A stretch of DNA of 64,000 nt, from assembly GCF_000425945.1 (NCBI RefSeq), contig NZ_AUEK01000006.1:186001-250000 (forward strand), written 5' to 3'. Under the pieces are notes generated by a model. That model saw only the letters and a program-made list of their open reading frames with translations. It did not search any database and was not told where the DNA came from. The position numbers and the translations under genes were made by a program. Position 1 is the stretch's first letter; the number at the start of each line of letters is the position of its first letter. This DNA is from Candidatus Solirubrobacter pratensis (GTDB taxonomy: Bacteria > Actinomycetota > Thermoleophilia > Solirubrobacterales > Solirubrobacteraceae). Below are positions 29,691-38,401 of the stretch, piece after piece.

Positions 29691-32063
29691 CTATGCGGAA
29701 CGCGCGTCGGCCGCGAGCGCCGCGAGGACCTGCGCGCTGTAGTGGTCCGACGCCTGGGCGAACGCGACGCGCTCCTGCGCGTGCGCCCCGAAGCGCCGCT
29801 TCTCGAACCCCGCGCCCATCCCGAGCAGCACGCGCCGCGCCCCGAGCTCGCGCGCCCGCAGCAGCGCGACCCGCAGCGCCTGCCGGTAGGTGTGGTGCGA
29901 GCGCACGTACGCGTAGTCGAGCCCGACGATCATCGGCGCGTAGTGGCGCCCGCCGGCGAAGTGCGCGCCGAACGCGACGACGGTGCCGTCGAGCCGCAGC
30001 AGGACGAGCTCCCAGCCCGTCGTGTCCAGCATGGCGCGGAAGGCGCCGCGTGGGAGCGGGAACGTGTTGACGTCCAGCCCGCGCTCGGCGACCGCGCGAT
30101 AGAGCGCGTGGAGGCGATCGAAGTCGAGGTCGTCGCGCGGCTCGCGCACCACCTCCACGTCGAGCGCGCCGTCCCACGGCAGGACGTCCTTGCGCTGGTG
30201 CGCGCGCGACTTCACCGACAGGCGCGCGAGCCACGCCTCGTCGTCGGCGTCGACGGGCTCGAGCACATACGACGCGGGCATCGAGAGCTTCGCGTACCCG
30301 CGCTCGCGCAGCGCCTCGGCGAGGGAGCGGTCGGCCGCGTGCAGGTCGCGCAGGACGATCGTGCCCGCGCCGGCGGCGGCCGCGTGCTCGGACACCGCCG
30401 CGAGCAGCAGGTCGAGCGCGCCCTTCCAGTCCGCGTTGCCGTCCAGATAGAGATGATCGCCCTCGGTCAGCAGGGCGCCCATGCCGAACGTCAGCGACGT
30501 CAGGTAGTACGGGTCGGCCGCGCGCCGCTCCTCGACCAGCCGCGAGACCTCGGCGGAGGAGAGCATGTCGTCCTTCCACAGGGCGGCGGTGAAGAAGGTG
30601 GCCAGCACCGGCTTGCCCCGGCGGTCGCGGACGACGTAGTAGTGGAACGCCCACTCGTCCTCCGGGCGCCCGTCCGCCTCGCCGGCGAACACCCGCTCGA
30701 GGAGCCGCAGCCCGTCGACCGTGAACGTCCCGCGATCGCCGAGCAGCGCGTCCCACTCGTAGCCGTTGAGCGCGTCGACCGACCGGTGGTGCTCGAGCAC
30801 GAGCGCCGGCGCCGTGCGGGCGACCGTCGCCGCCTTGCGCCGCGCCGCTTCGCCCGCGCGCTCCAGCGCCTCCGGCACGCGCCCTGCCAGCGCGCCGACC
30901 AGCGCCCGGATGTCCTCGGGCCGGTGGTGCAGCGTGAGCGTCATGCGCACGCCGGCGTGCTTCATCGGCACCGCCGGGAACGCGCCGTAGTTCGTGTAGA
31001 AGCCGTCCTCCAGCAGCCCTTCGACGACGTCGAGCACGACGCGCGGCAGCCCGAGCGGGACGTAGCGGATCGGCGTCGCGTCACGCGTCGCCAGCGGCAG
31101 GCAGAACTCCTCGGCCAGCTCGTCGAACAGCGCGATGCGCTCGCGCAGCGCCGCCTGGCGCAGCGGCAGCTCGTCGCTCAGGTGGATCGCCGCCGACGCC
31201 AGTGCCGCGCCGAGCATCGGCGGCTGGATCGGGCCCGAGAAGATCATCGGTCCGCCGATCGTGCGCACGCGCCGCCGCAGCTCGGGGTCCGGGAAGATCA
31301 GCGCACCGCCCGCGGCGGCGAATGACTTGTTCAGCGACGCCGCGACGATCAGCCGCTGGTGCATCCCAAGCGCCTCCAGCGCGGGGCCGCGCCCGTGCGT
31401 CCCCGCCCAGCCGACGCCGTGCGAGTCGTCGATGTAGAGGTGCAGCTGTTCATGGGCGTCCAGCAGCGCGCGCAGCTCCGCGAACGGCGCCAGGTCGGCG
31501 AACATGCTGTAGACGCCGTCGGCGAGGAACCAGATCCGCCGGTGGCGCGGCGCGAGGCGCTCGACCATGCGCGCGAGCCGGTCCATCCGGTTGTGGCGGA
31601 TCATCTCGACCGCCGTGCCCTGCAGCCGCAGCTGGTCGGCGGCGACCTGCACGCTCGCATGGACCTGCTGGTCGAGGATCACGGCGTCGCCCGGGCCGAT
31701 CAGCACCGGCAGCGCCGCGAGGTGGCCGAGCGACGTCGTCGGCATCGCCAGCGCGTGCCCGCCGAACAGCTCGTCGAGCCGCGCCTCGAGCTCGCGATAC
31801 GGAGGCGCGCTCACGTACGCGCGCGAGGAGGAGAACTGCGTGCCGTAGCGCCCGACCGCCTCGCAGACCGCGTCGCGCAGCCGCGGGTCGAGCTCGAGGC
31901 CGAGGTAGCTGCACGAGCCGAAGTTGATCCGGTCGCGTCCCTGCAGCGAGATGACCCGCCCGTCGAGCGGCCCGTCGTCGGCGGTCTGCATCGCCAGGCC
32001 GCGTGCCGCGGCTTCACTCACAACTTCGTCCAGCAGCGCCAGGCGCTCTTCGATCGTCCGCAT
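29691..32063 (-). CDS. Alpha-oxoamine synthase-like PLP enzyme fused to a GNAT/FemAB-like domain
   Basis: A 790-residue two-domain protein. Residues 1-400 are a fold-type I PLP enzyme of the alpha-oxoamine synthase family (KBL/BioF/serine palmitoyltransferase-like): RINFGSCSYLGLELDPRLRD, TQFSSSRAYVSAPPYRELEA, YIDDSHGVGWAGTHGRGPAL and the PLP-binding Lys246 in VAASLNKSFAAAGGALIF. Residues 430-790 resemble FemAB-like GNAT acyltransferases (WAFHYYVVRDRRGKPVLATF, RLHALYRAVAERGLDVNTFP, VVAFGAHFAGGRHYAPMIVG). A fusion of this order suggests that an amino-ketone formed by decarboxylative condensation is then N-acylated, giving a lipid-like product. That pathway is inferred. ATG 32063 is the start. 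Confidence 0.85.
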   Translation of the reverse strand: MRTIEERLALLDEVVSEAAARGLAMQTADDGPLDGRVISLQGRDRINFGSCSYLGLELDPRLRDAVCEAVGRYGTQFSSSRAYVSAPPYRELEARLDELFGGHALAMPTTSLGHLAALPVLIGPGDAVILDQQVHASVQVAADQLRLQGTAVEMIRHNRMDRLARMVERLAPRHRRIWFLADGVYSMFADLAPFAELRALLDAHEQLHLYIDDSHGVGWAGTHGRGPALEALGMHQRLIVAASLNKSFAAAGGALIFPDPELRRRVRTIGGPMIFSGPIQPPMLGAALASAAIHLSDELPLRQAALRERIALFDELAEEFCLPLATRDATPIRYVPLGLPRVVLDVVEGLLEDGFYTNYGAFPAVPMKHAGVRMTLTLHHRPEDIRALVGALAGRVPEALERAGEAARRKAATVARTAPALVLEHHRSVDALNGYEWDALLGDRGTFTVDGLRLLERVFAGEADGRPEDEWAFHYYVVRDRRGKPVLATFFTAALWKDDMLSSAEVSRLVEERRAADPYYLTSLTFGMGALLTEGDHLYLDGNADWKGALDLLLAAVSEHAAAAGAGTIVLRDLHAADRSLAEALRERGYAKLSMPASYVLEPVDADDEAWLARLSVKSRAHQRKDVLPWDGALDVEVVREPRDDLDFDRLHALYRAVAERGLDVNTFPLPRGAFRAMLDTTGWELVLLRLDGTVVAFGAHFAGGRHYAPMIVGLDYAYVRSHHTYRQALRVALLRARELGARRVLLGMGAGFEKRRFGAHAQERVAFAQASDHYSAQVLAALAADARSA

Positions 32064-32150
32064 CTCTGTGTGGCGTCGGCACCCGGCCTTCGCGCCTTGA
32101 GATCGGTGCTGCTCAAGACATCGCCCGTGCGTCCGACTCTTGTCCACAGA

Positions 32151-34361
32151 GTGTCCAGGTTGCCCCACCCGCTGCGGCTGGCGTCGTCGCCGTTCGACGG
32201 CGTGCGCCTGCTCTTTCTCGCGATCGCGCTGCTCGACGCGGTCGTGACGATCACGACGCTCGCCGCATCCGGCAGCCCGGCCGCCGAACGGGTCGCCGGC
32301 GCGATCGCCGCCGTCGCGCTCGCCGCGCACTGGCTGATCGGCTTCCGCCGCGGCGGGTTCCCGCTGTGGTCGGAGCCGCTCGAGACGCTCGCCCTGTTCG
32401 CGATCCTGCGCATGACGCCGGGCGAGCCGTTCCTGCCGCTCTTCGGCCTGGTCTTCCGCAGCTGCTACGGCGGGCCGCGGCTGGCGACGGCGCGCTATGT
32501 GCTGTGGATGGGCGTGCTGCTCGCCGCGCACGCCGACCGCGGCGCAAGCCACGTGCAGGGCGACCTCGCCCGCGCGCTGGGCACGGCGCTCGTGCCACTG
32601 ATCATGCAGGCGCTCGGCGGCGCGCTGCGCAGCTCCGAGGCCAGCCAGCGCCAGCTGCGCTCGCTGGTGCAGAACTCGACCGACGTCACGACCGTGGTCG
32701 GCGCCGACCTGCGCGTGCGCTGGCAGGCGGAGTCGATCCGCGCCGCGCTCGGCGTCGACCCGCGCGCGGTCGTCGACCAGCCGATGCTCGAGCTCGTGCA
32801 CCCCGGCGACCGCGGCGAGCTGGAGCGCTACTTCGCGGATGCCGAGGGCAGGCCGGACGAGACCCGCGCCATGACGCTGCGCATGCGCCACGGCGACGGC
32901 AGCGACCGGCCGTTCGACGTCGTCGCCTCCAACCGCCTGCACGACGAGAGCGTCGAGGGCTTCGTGCTCAACCTGCGCGACGCGACCGAGCGCGTCGAGC
33001 TGGAGCGCGAGCTGCGGGCGCTGGCCGCCAAGCGCGAGCACGACGCCAACCACGACCCGCTCACCGGCCTCGCCAACCGCCGCAAGCTGTTCGCGCGCAT
33101 CCACGAGGCGATCGCCGAGGCCAAGGCCGGGCGCCTGAAGCTGCCGCTGCTGCTGATCGACCTCGACCACTTCAAGGAGCTCAACGACACGCTCGGCCAC
33201 CAGGCCGGCGACCGGCTGCTGCAGGAGATCCGCCCGCGCCTGATGGCCGGCGTGCCGGAGGCCGACCTGATCGCCCGCGTCGGCGGCGACGAGTTCGCGC
33301 TCCTGTTGCCCCCCGGCTCGACGGCCGAGCAGGCCGAGCGCGCCGCGCAGCGGCTGCTGCGCGAGCTCGAGCAGCCGTTCCGCTTCCAGGGCCTGACCCT
33401 GCTGGTGCGCGCGAGCGCCGGCATCGCCGTCTTCCCGGAGCACGGGCGCGACGTCGAGACGCTGATGCAGCGCGCCGACATCGCGATGTACTCGGCCAAG
33501 GCGCGCGGCATCGACCACGAGGTCTACAGCGCGTCGCGCGACGGCCACTCGCGCGCCCGCCTCGCGCTGATCGGCGAGCTGCCGGACGCGATCACCAACG
33601 GCCAGATCGTCACCTTCTACCAGCCGAAGTTCGACCTCGTGACCGGCCAGATCGCCGGCGCCGAGGCGCTCGTGCGCTGGGATCACCCGCAGTTCGGCCT
33701 GCTGGGCCCGGGCGCGTTCCTGCCGCTCGCCGAGCAGACCGGCCTGATGCGGCCCCTCACCCTGCGCGTCCTCGACGACGCGCTCGGGCAGTGCGCGCGC
33801 TGGCAGGCAGAAGGGCTCGACATGACCGTCGCGGTCAACCTGAGCGCGCCGAACCTGCTCGACGCCGGGCTCCCCGCCGACGTCGCCGCGCTGCTCGACA
33901 AGCGCGGCGTCGAGCCCGGCCGGCTGCAGCTGGAGATCACCGAGACGATCGTCGCCGCCGACCCGGTGCGCGTGATCGAGATCATGCACGAGCTCGGCGA
34001 GCTCGGCGTCAACCTCTCGCTCGACGACTTCGGCACCGGCTCCTCGTCGTTCGCCTACCTGCGCGAGCTGCCGGTGCAGGAGCTCAAGATCGACAAGTCG
34101 TTCATCCTCGGCATGGACGGCGACCCGCAGGCCGCGACGATCGTGAACACGATCGTGGAGCTCGCCCGCAACCTGCACCTGAAGGCCGTGGGCGAGGGGA
34201 TCGAGACCGAGGAGGCGCGCGACCTGCTGCGCGCGTGCGGCTGCGATTACGGGCAGGGCTTCCTGATGGCGCGGCCGATGCCGCCCGACCAGGTCGTCGA
34301 GCTCGCGCTCGCCAACCGCCGCGCCGCGCGCGCGATCAGCCGGCCCGCCCAGGTGGGTTGA
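32151..34361 (+). CDS. Membrane PAS-GGDEF-EAL cyclic-di-GMP turnover protein
   Basis: A protein of 736 residues with several N-terminal membrane helices (VRLLFLAIALLDAVVTITTL and three more up to residue 155). A PAS domain follows (LVQNSTDVTTVVGADLRVRW), then GGDEF at 378-382 (ARVGGDEFALLLP) and an EAL domain (FYQPKFDLVTGQIAGAEALV, EAL at 505-507; LQLEITETIV; DDFGTGSSSFAYLRELPVQE). Both signature motifs are intact, so both synthesis and breakdown of c-di-GMP are possible. The RxxD inhibitory site before GGDEF is absent (PEAD instead). GTG 32151 is a reasonable start; GTG 32106 and TTG 32160 are alternatives. It is divergent from the PLP-GNAT gene and overlaps the SDR gene end. Confidence 0.9.
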   Translation: MSRLPHPLRLASSPFDGVRLLFLAIALLDAVVTITTLAASGSPAAERVAGAIAAVALAAHWLIGFRRGGFPLWSEPLETLALFAILRMTPGEPFLPLFGLVFRSCYGGPRLATARYVLWMGVLLAAHADRGASHVQGDLARALGTALVPLIMQALGGALRSSEASQRQLRSLVQNSTDVTTVVGADLRVRWQAESIRAALGVDPRAVVDQPMLELVHPGDRGELERYFADAEGRPDETRAMTLRMRHGDGSDRPFDVVASNRLHDESVEGFVLNLRDATERVELERELRALAAKREHDANHDPLTGLANRRKLFARIHEAIAEAKAGRLKLPLLLIDLDHFKELNDTLGHQAGDRLLQEIRPRLMAGVPEADLIARVGGDEFALLLPPGSTAEQAERAAQRLLRELEQPFRFQGLTLLVRASAGIAVFPEHGRDVETLMQRADIAMYSAKARGIDHEVYSASRDGHSRARLALIGELPDAITNGQIVTFYQPKFDLVTGQIAGAEALVRWDHPQFGLLGPGAFLPLAEQTGLMRPLTLRVLDDALGQCARWQAEGLDMTVAVNLSAPNLLDAGLPADVAALLDKRGVEPGRLQLEITETIVAADPVRVIEIMHELGELGVNLSLDDFGTGSSSFAYLRELPVQELKIDKSFILGMDGDPQAATIVNTIVELARNLHLKAVGEGIETEEARDLLRACGCDYGQGFLMARPMPPDQVVELALANRRAARAISRPAQVG

Positions 34362-35187
34362 CGGCGTCGACGAACAGGTCGACGGCCAGCTCGGCGTCCG
34401 GCCCCGCGGCGGAGTACTTCGAGAGGTCCGTCACGCCTGCCTCGACGAGCACGTCCTCGCACAGGAACGCGTTGCCGCTGCACTCGCGGCTCGGGCGCGT
34501 GATCACCTCGTAGGCCGCGTCGGCGTAGACGTCCGGCGTGCGCGCACGGCGCATCGCCTCTTCGCCGCCGAGCAGGTTCTGCACCGCGGCGGTCGCGACC
34601 AGCGTGCGCGGCCACAGCGCGTTGGACGCGATCCCGGCCTCGCGCAGCTCCTCGGCGAAGCCGAGCGCGCACAGCGTCATGCCGTACTTGGCGATCGCGT
34701 ACGCGGTGAACGGCGCGAGCCAGCGCGGCTCGAGGCTGATCGGCGGCGAGAGCGTGAGGATGTGCGGGTTATCGGCCCGGCGCAGGTGCGGGATGCACGC
34801 CTTGCTGACCGCGTAGGTCCCGCGCGTGTTGATGTCCTGCATCAGGTCGTAGCGCTTCATCTCCATCGCCTCGACCCCGGCGAGGTTGATCGCGCTCGCG
34901 TTGTTGACGCACACGTCGATGCCGCCGAAGCGCTCGGCGGCCTGCGCGACGGCGGCCTCGACCTGGGCGTCGTCGCGGATGTCGCCGACGATCGGCAGCG
35001 CCTGCCCGCCGGCGTCCTCGATCGCCTGCGCGGCCGTGTAGACGGTTCCCGCGAGCTTGGGGTGCGGCTCGGCGGTCTTGGCGATCAGCGCGACGTTGGC
35101 CCCGTCGCGGGCCGCGCGCAGCGCGATCGCGAGGCCGACGCCGCGGCTGGCGCCCGAGATGAACAGCGTCTTCGCGCGCAAGCTCAT
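34336..35187 (-). CDS. Short-chain dehydrogenase/reductase, HSDL2-like
   Basis: A 283-residue SDR with the cofactor motif FISGASRGVGLAIALRAARD, the NNAS motif (VCVNNASAINLAGVEAMEMK), catalytic Ser in ILTLSPPISLEP and the YxxxK pair in FTAYAIAKYGMTLCALGFAE. HxPKLxGTVYTAA (EPHPKLAGTVYTAAQAIEDA) is a distinctive mark of the HSDL2-type subgroup, whose members are linked to lipid metabolism. The substrate is not known. The start overlaps the DUF2269 stop by 4 bases (ATGA). It is the last gene of a long minus-strand run and overlaps the convergent GGDEF-EAL gene by 26 bases. Confidence 0.9.
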   Translation of the reverse strand: MSLRAKTLFISGASRGVGLAIALRAARDGANVALIAKTAEPHPKLAGTVYTAAQAIEDAGGQALPIVGDIRDDAQVEAAVAQAAERFGGIDVCVNNASAINLAGVEAMEMKRYDLMQDINTRGTYAVSKACIPHLRRADNPHILTLSPPISLEPRWLAPFTAYAIAKYGMTLCALGFAEELREAGIASNALWPRTLVATAAVQNLLGGEEAMRRARTPDVYADAAYEVITRPSRECSGNAFLCEDVLVEAGVTDLSKYSAAGPDAELAVDLFVDAVNPPGRAG

Positions 35188-35660
35188 GGCTTGGTGATCA
35201 TGAGGAAGAGGGCGATGACGATGAGGATTCCCGTGATCGACCCGACGACGCCCTCGCGGCGGACGGCGGCGAGGTAGTCCTGCGAGAGCTCGCCGCCGGA
35301 GGCGAGCTCCTTCGTGACCTGGTCGAAGAGCTTGCGGTCGGTCGGGACGAAGTACGCCCCGAGCAGGCCGCCGAGGATGATCACGATCAGGAACGTGAGG
35401 CTGATCCAGGCGTCGCCGAAGCTCCAGTCGCCCTCGGACACCTGGTAGAAGCCGGTGATCAGGATCACCACCAGCGCCGGCGTCGCGAGCCGCTGGTTGA
35501 TGAACAGCTGGAGCTTGTGGACGTACGGCAGGTGCCGCTTGTCCAGCTTCATCGCGACGGGGAACGTGACGGCCTCGGCGAACGTGGCGCCGAAGCCGAC
35601 GAGCGCGGCGGTGACGTGGATCCAGACGGAGATGGACAGCGCGGTTATCGACGCGAGCAT
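35184..35660 (-). CDS. DUF2269-family integral membrane protein
   Basis: A 158-residue membrane protein with four hydrophobic segments (ALSISVWIHVTAALVGFGAT, LATPALVVILITGFYQVSEG, WISLTFLIVIILGGLLGAYF, VVGSITGILIVIALFLMITK). The pattern matches DUF2269 (predicted integral membrane, four helices, a conserved His in the first). No biochemical role is established for the family. It overlaps the SDR gene and starts 6 nt after the metallophosphoesterase stop, so it belongs to the same transcription unit. Confidence 0.8.
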   Translation of the reverse strand: MLASITALSISVWIHVTAALVGFGATFAEAVTFPVAMKLDKRHLPYVHKLQLFINQRLATPALVVILITGFYQVSEGDWSFGDAWISLTFLIVIILGGLLGAYFVPTDRKLFDQVTKELASGGELSQDYLAAVRREGVVGSITGILIVIALFLMITKP

Positions 35661-35666
35661 GCGGCC

Positions 35667-37109
35667 TCAGTTCAACGGGATCGTGAAGTCATCCTCCACA
35701 GGCGGCGCGTGCTCGGACTCCAGGCAGCCGCTGACGCCGAAGCAGCGCACGCGCAGCTCGGACGCCGTCGCGTCGATCCGCAGGAAGGACTTGAACATCG
35801 GCGGATCGTTCCAGTCGAACGCCTCTGACACGAAGCGCTGGAAGCCGCGCCCGGCCGGCAGCGGCTGGATCGCGGTGCCCGCGAGCCGCGCGCGGCGCGA
35901 GAGCGGGACGGGCTTGCCGGGACGCGTGGTGTCGAGCTCGAGCTGGCCCGCCATGTACGACGACGCCTCGTCCGGGCTCAGCTCGAGCCACTTCTGCCGC
36001 AGCTTCTTCGCATACAGCTGCGAGTAGCGCGCGAGCGAGTCGCCGCGCAGCGGATAGCAGCGGAAGTCGCGCTCCTTGACGCCGGGCAGGTCGACGACCG
36101 GGATCTGATGCGTGGCGTGCATGAACGCGCCGCCGCCGCCGGAGACGACGTACTGCAGCGTGCGCCCGTCCGGCAGCTTGACCGGGTAGCGCTGGTAGTT
36201 GTGGATGTCGCCGCCGATCGCGGCGACGTAGTTGGCTCGCGGGTCGGTGACGATGCGGTCGACGGCCGCCTGCTGGGCCTTGTACTCGCCGTCGACGTAG
36301 ATCGGCTTGCCGGTCAGCAGGACCTTGGGCCGCGGGTCGGCGAGCGACACGCGCTCCAGCCACGCGGCCTGCTCGGCGTCGATGCCGCCCTGGATGCCCG
36401 TGTCGATGGTCACGATCCGCAACGGGCCGGCGTCGATCGCGACGTACGGACCGGGCTGGCCGCACGGCTCCCGGTCGCCCCGCATGGCTGCCAGCGCGTC
36501 GTCGGCCGGGCGCACCGAGTGGCGCCACGTACGGCTCGCGATCCAGCGGCGGACGCCGGAGCCGAAGTCCAGCGGCGCGTCCGGATCGTCGAGGCCGCAG
36601 ATGTGGTGCATGAAGCCGTGCAGCCCGTCGTACCAGTCGTGGTTGCCCGGGACGCCGAAGATCGGGACGTGCAGCTTGCGGTACGGGTTGTAGAAGCGAC
36701 CCTCGTAGTCGCCGATGTCGCCGGTCGGGTAGATCAGGTCGCTGCAGATGACGGCGAAGTCGACGCCCTCGGCCTGCGAGAGCAGGCCGGGCACGACGGC
36801 GTACTGCGAGTCGTCGCCCTCGCCCGGGTCGCCGATGACGAGGAAGCTGGAATCCCCGCTCGCGCGCTCGACGACGAAGTCGGGGTCGCAGCCCTGCGCC
36901 CGCGCCAGGCGCACCCAGCGCATGCGCGCGGCGTCGACCGGGTCGTGGAACCGGCGCGCGATCACGTCGTTGCGCGAGCGCCACAGCGTCGCCGGGCGCA
37001 GCCAGGAGAGCGGCTTGGCGTCGTCGGGAACGTCGGTCTTCCAGGCGCCGCAGCCGGAGCACGCCTCCCAGCCTGCGCCTGCCGTCGAGGTCCGCGATGA
37101 GGGGGCCAT
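35667..37109 (-). CDS. Calcineurin-like metallophosphoesterase
   Basis: A 480-residue phosphoesterase with a two-metal calcineurin-like core. Metal-binding motifs are seen in order: GDPGEGDDSQYAV, SDLIYPTGDIGDYEGRFYNP, VPGNHDWYDGLHGFMHH, and GGDIHNYQRYPVKLPDGRTL. A Cys-rich N-terminus (CSGCG) and a long C-terminal region after residue 350 are outside the core. No signal peptide or membrane helix is seen. The substrate is unknown. It lies in the middle of the eight-gene minus-strand run that includes CHAD and CYTH genes, which would fit a role in phosphate or polyphosphate metabolism, but that is inference. Confidence 0.88.
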   Translation of the reverse strand: MAPSSRTSTAGAGWEACSGCGAWKTDVPDDAKPLSWLRPATLWRSRNDVIARRFHDPVDAARMRWVRLARAQGCDPDFVVERASGDSSFLVIGDPGEGDDSQYAVVPGLLSQAEGVDFAVICSDLIYPTGDIGDYEGRFYNPYRKLHVPIFGVPGNHDWYDGLHGFMHHICGLDDPDAPLDFGSGVRRWIASRTWRHSVRPADDALAAMRGDREPCGQPGPYVAIDAGPLRIVTIDTGIQGGIDAEQAAWLERVSLADPRPKVLLTGKPIYVDGEYKAQQAAVDRIVTDPRANYVAAIGGDIHNYQRYPVKLPDGRTLQYVVSGGGGAFMHATHQIPVVDLPGVKERDFRCYPLRGDSLARYSQLYAKKLRQKWLELSPDEASSYMAGQLELDTTRPGKPVPLSRRARLAGTAIQPLPAGRGFQRFVSEAFDWNDPPMFKSFLRIDATASELRVRCFGVSGCLESEHAPPVEDDFTIPLN

Positions 37110-37128
37110 CCGCGGACCCTAACGATGA

Positions 37129-38058
37129 TCAGGGGATGAGGACGACCTTCCCGACGGTCGCGCGGCTCTCGAGCGCGCGATGGGCGGCCGCGGCGTCGGC
37201 GAGCGCGAACGCCTCGCCGACGATCGGGACCAGCCGGCCGGTCGCGGCGGCCTCGAGCGCGGCGGTCTCGAGCTCGCGCAAGCCGCCGGGACGCTGCGTC
37301 ATGCGCGGGCCGATCGCGGCGTCGGCGCGGATGCCGAGACGGTAGAGGTCCGCGGTGGTGATCTCGGTCGGCGCGCCGGAGGCGAAACCGAACAAGATGA
37401 TGCGCCCGCCGGGGGCGAGCAGCTCGAGCGCGGCACGCCCGAGCGCGCCGCCGACGCCGTCGAGCACGACGGTCACGCGGTGCTCGCGCAGGCGCTCGGT
37501 CCAGTCCGGGCGCGAGTAGTCGACCGCGAGGTCGGCGTCGATCCGCGCGGTCTTCTCCTCGCCGCCCGCCGCGCCGATCGAGAACGCGCCGGCGTTGCGA
37601 GCGGCTTGCAGGAAGAGGCCGCCGAGGCCGCCCGCGGCGGCGGTGACGAGCACGACGTCGTCCGGCTGGAGGTCCGCGACCTCGAGCACGCCGATCGCCG
37701 TCCTGCCGGTTCCGATCGCGGCGACGGCCACGTCGGCCGCGAGCCCGGCGGGAATGTCGTGCAGCGCCGCCTCAGGGGCGATCGCCAGCTCCGCGTAGCC
37801 GCCGCTCGCCATGCCGAGGTGCGCGGCCACGCGGCGGGAGCCGACCGTGCCGGCCACCTCGCGCCCGGGGATCATCGGCAGGTCGGGCAGCGGGAACGGC
37901 CCGCCGCTGCGGCCCGCGCGGATGCTGGTGTCGATGAGATGCACGCCGGCCGCCTCGACGGCGATCCGCACCTGCCCCTCGCCGGCGGCGGGGTCCGGGA
38001 GCTCCTCGTAGCGCAGGTTCTCGGCCGGGCCGAACTCGTGCAGTCGGATCGCGTGCAT
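37129..38058 (-). CDS. Zinc-less NADPH:quinone reductase-like alcohol dehydrogenase
   Basis: A 309-residue medium-chain dehydrogenase/reductase of the quinone-oxidoreductase type. GroES-like N-terminal half (MHAIRLHEFGPAENLRYEEL, PMIPGREVAGTVGSRRVAA), cofactor-binding motif DVVLVTAAAGGLGGLFLQAA, LAVDYSRPDWTERLREHRVT, VVLDGVGGALGRAALELLAP, and the C-terminal LVPIVGEAFALADAAAAHRA closing strand. The structural and catalytic zinc Cys residues of true alcohol dehydrogenases are absent. It is part of the minus-strand run, 19 nt from each neighbour. Confidence 0.9.
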   Translation of the reverse strand: MHAIRLHEFGPAENLRYEELPDPAAGEGQVRIAVEAAGVHLIDTSIRAGRSGGPFPLPDLPMIPGREVAGTVGSRRVAAHLGMASGGYAELAIAPEAALHDIPAGLAADVAVAAIGTGRTAIGVLEVADLQPDDVVLVTAAAGGLGGLFLQAARNAGAFSIGAAGGEEKTARIDADLAVDYSRPDWTERLREHRVTVVLDGVGGALGRAALELLAPGGRIILFGFASGAPTEITTADLYRLGIRADAAIGPRMTQRPGGLRELETAALEAAATGRLVPIVGEAFALADAAAAHRALESRATVGKVVLIP

Positions 38059-38077
38059 GACGCGAGCCTAGGAACGG

Positions 38078-38398
38078 TCAGCCGAACACGTCGATCCACG
38101 CGATCGCGCGCTGCGTCTCGCCCAGGCGGACCGGCACGGTGCGCGTGCGGCGGCGCAGGCTGGCGCGGTGCTGCAGCGCGGTGCGGACGACCTGTTCGAT
38201 CGCGGCGAGCGTGTCGCGGTCCGGCCGGTCGTCGACGCGGATGACCGTGCCCGCGTCGACCTGGTGCACGGCCGTGTCGAACAGCGAGCCGCGGCTCGGC
38301 CACAGCTCGACGTCGAGGCCGCGGGCGCGCAGCCCGCTCACGACCTCCTCGGCGAACTGCCCGTCGCCGCCCGCGCTGTTGTCGACGATGATCCGCAC
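38078..38398 (-). CDS. Hypothetical 106-residue protein of the CHAD-CYTH run
   Basis: A short soluble protein starting at GTG 38398, 3 nt after the CYTH stop. The sequence MRIIVDNSAGGDGQFAEEVV and GLRARGLDVELWPSRGSLFD suggests an alpha/beta fold with a loop typical of nucleotide or phosphate binding. The Arg-rich segment ALQHRASLRRRTRTVPVRLG follows. I recognise no named family. Its tight position in the run suggests a role alongside the CHAD and CYTH proteins. Confidence 0.6.
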   Translation of the reverse strand: MRIIVDNSAGGDGQFAEEVVSGLRARGLDVELWPSRGSLFDTAVHQVDAGTVIRVDDRPDRDTLAAIEQVVRTALQHRASLRRRTRTVPVRLGETQRAIAWIDVFG

Positions 38399-38401
38399 CG
38401 G

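Noticed and set aside
29691..34178. Extended 1495-codon frame including the PLP-GNAT protein
   Set aside because: Only the part from ATG 32063 is homologous to known domains; the N-terminal 700 codons are antisense to the GGDEF-EAL gene.
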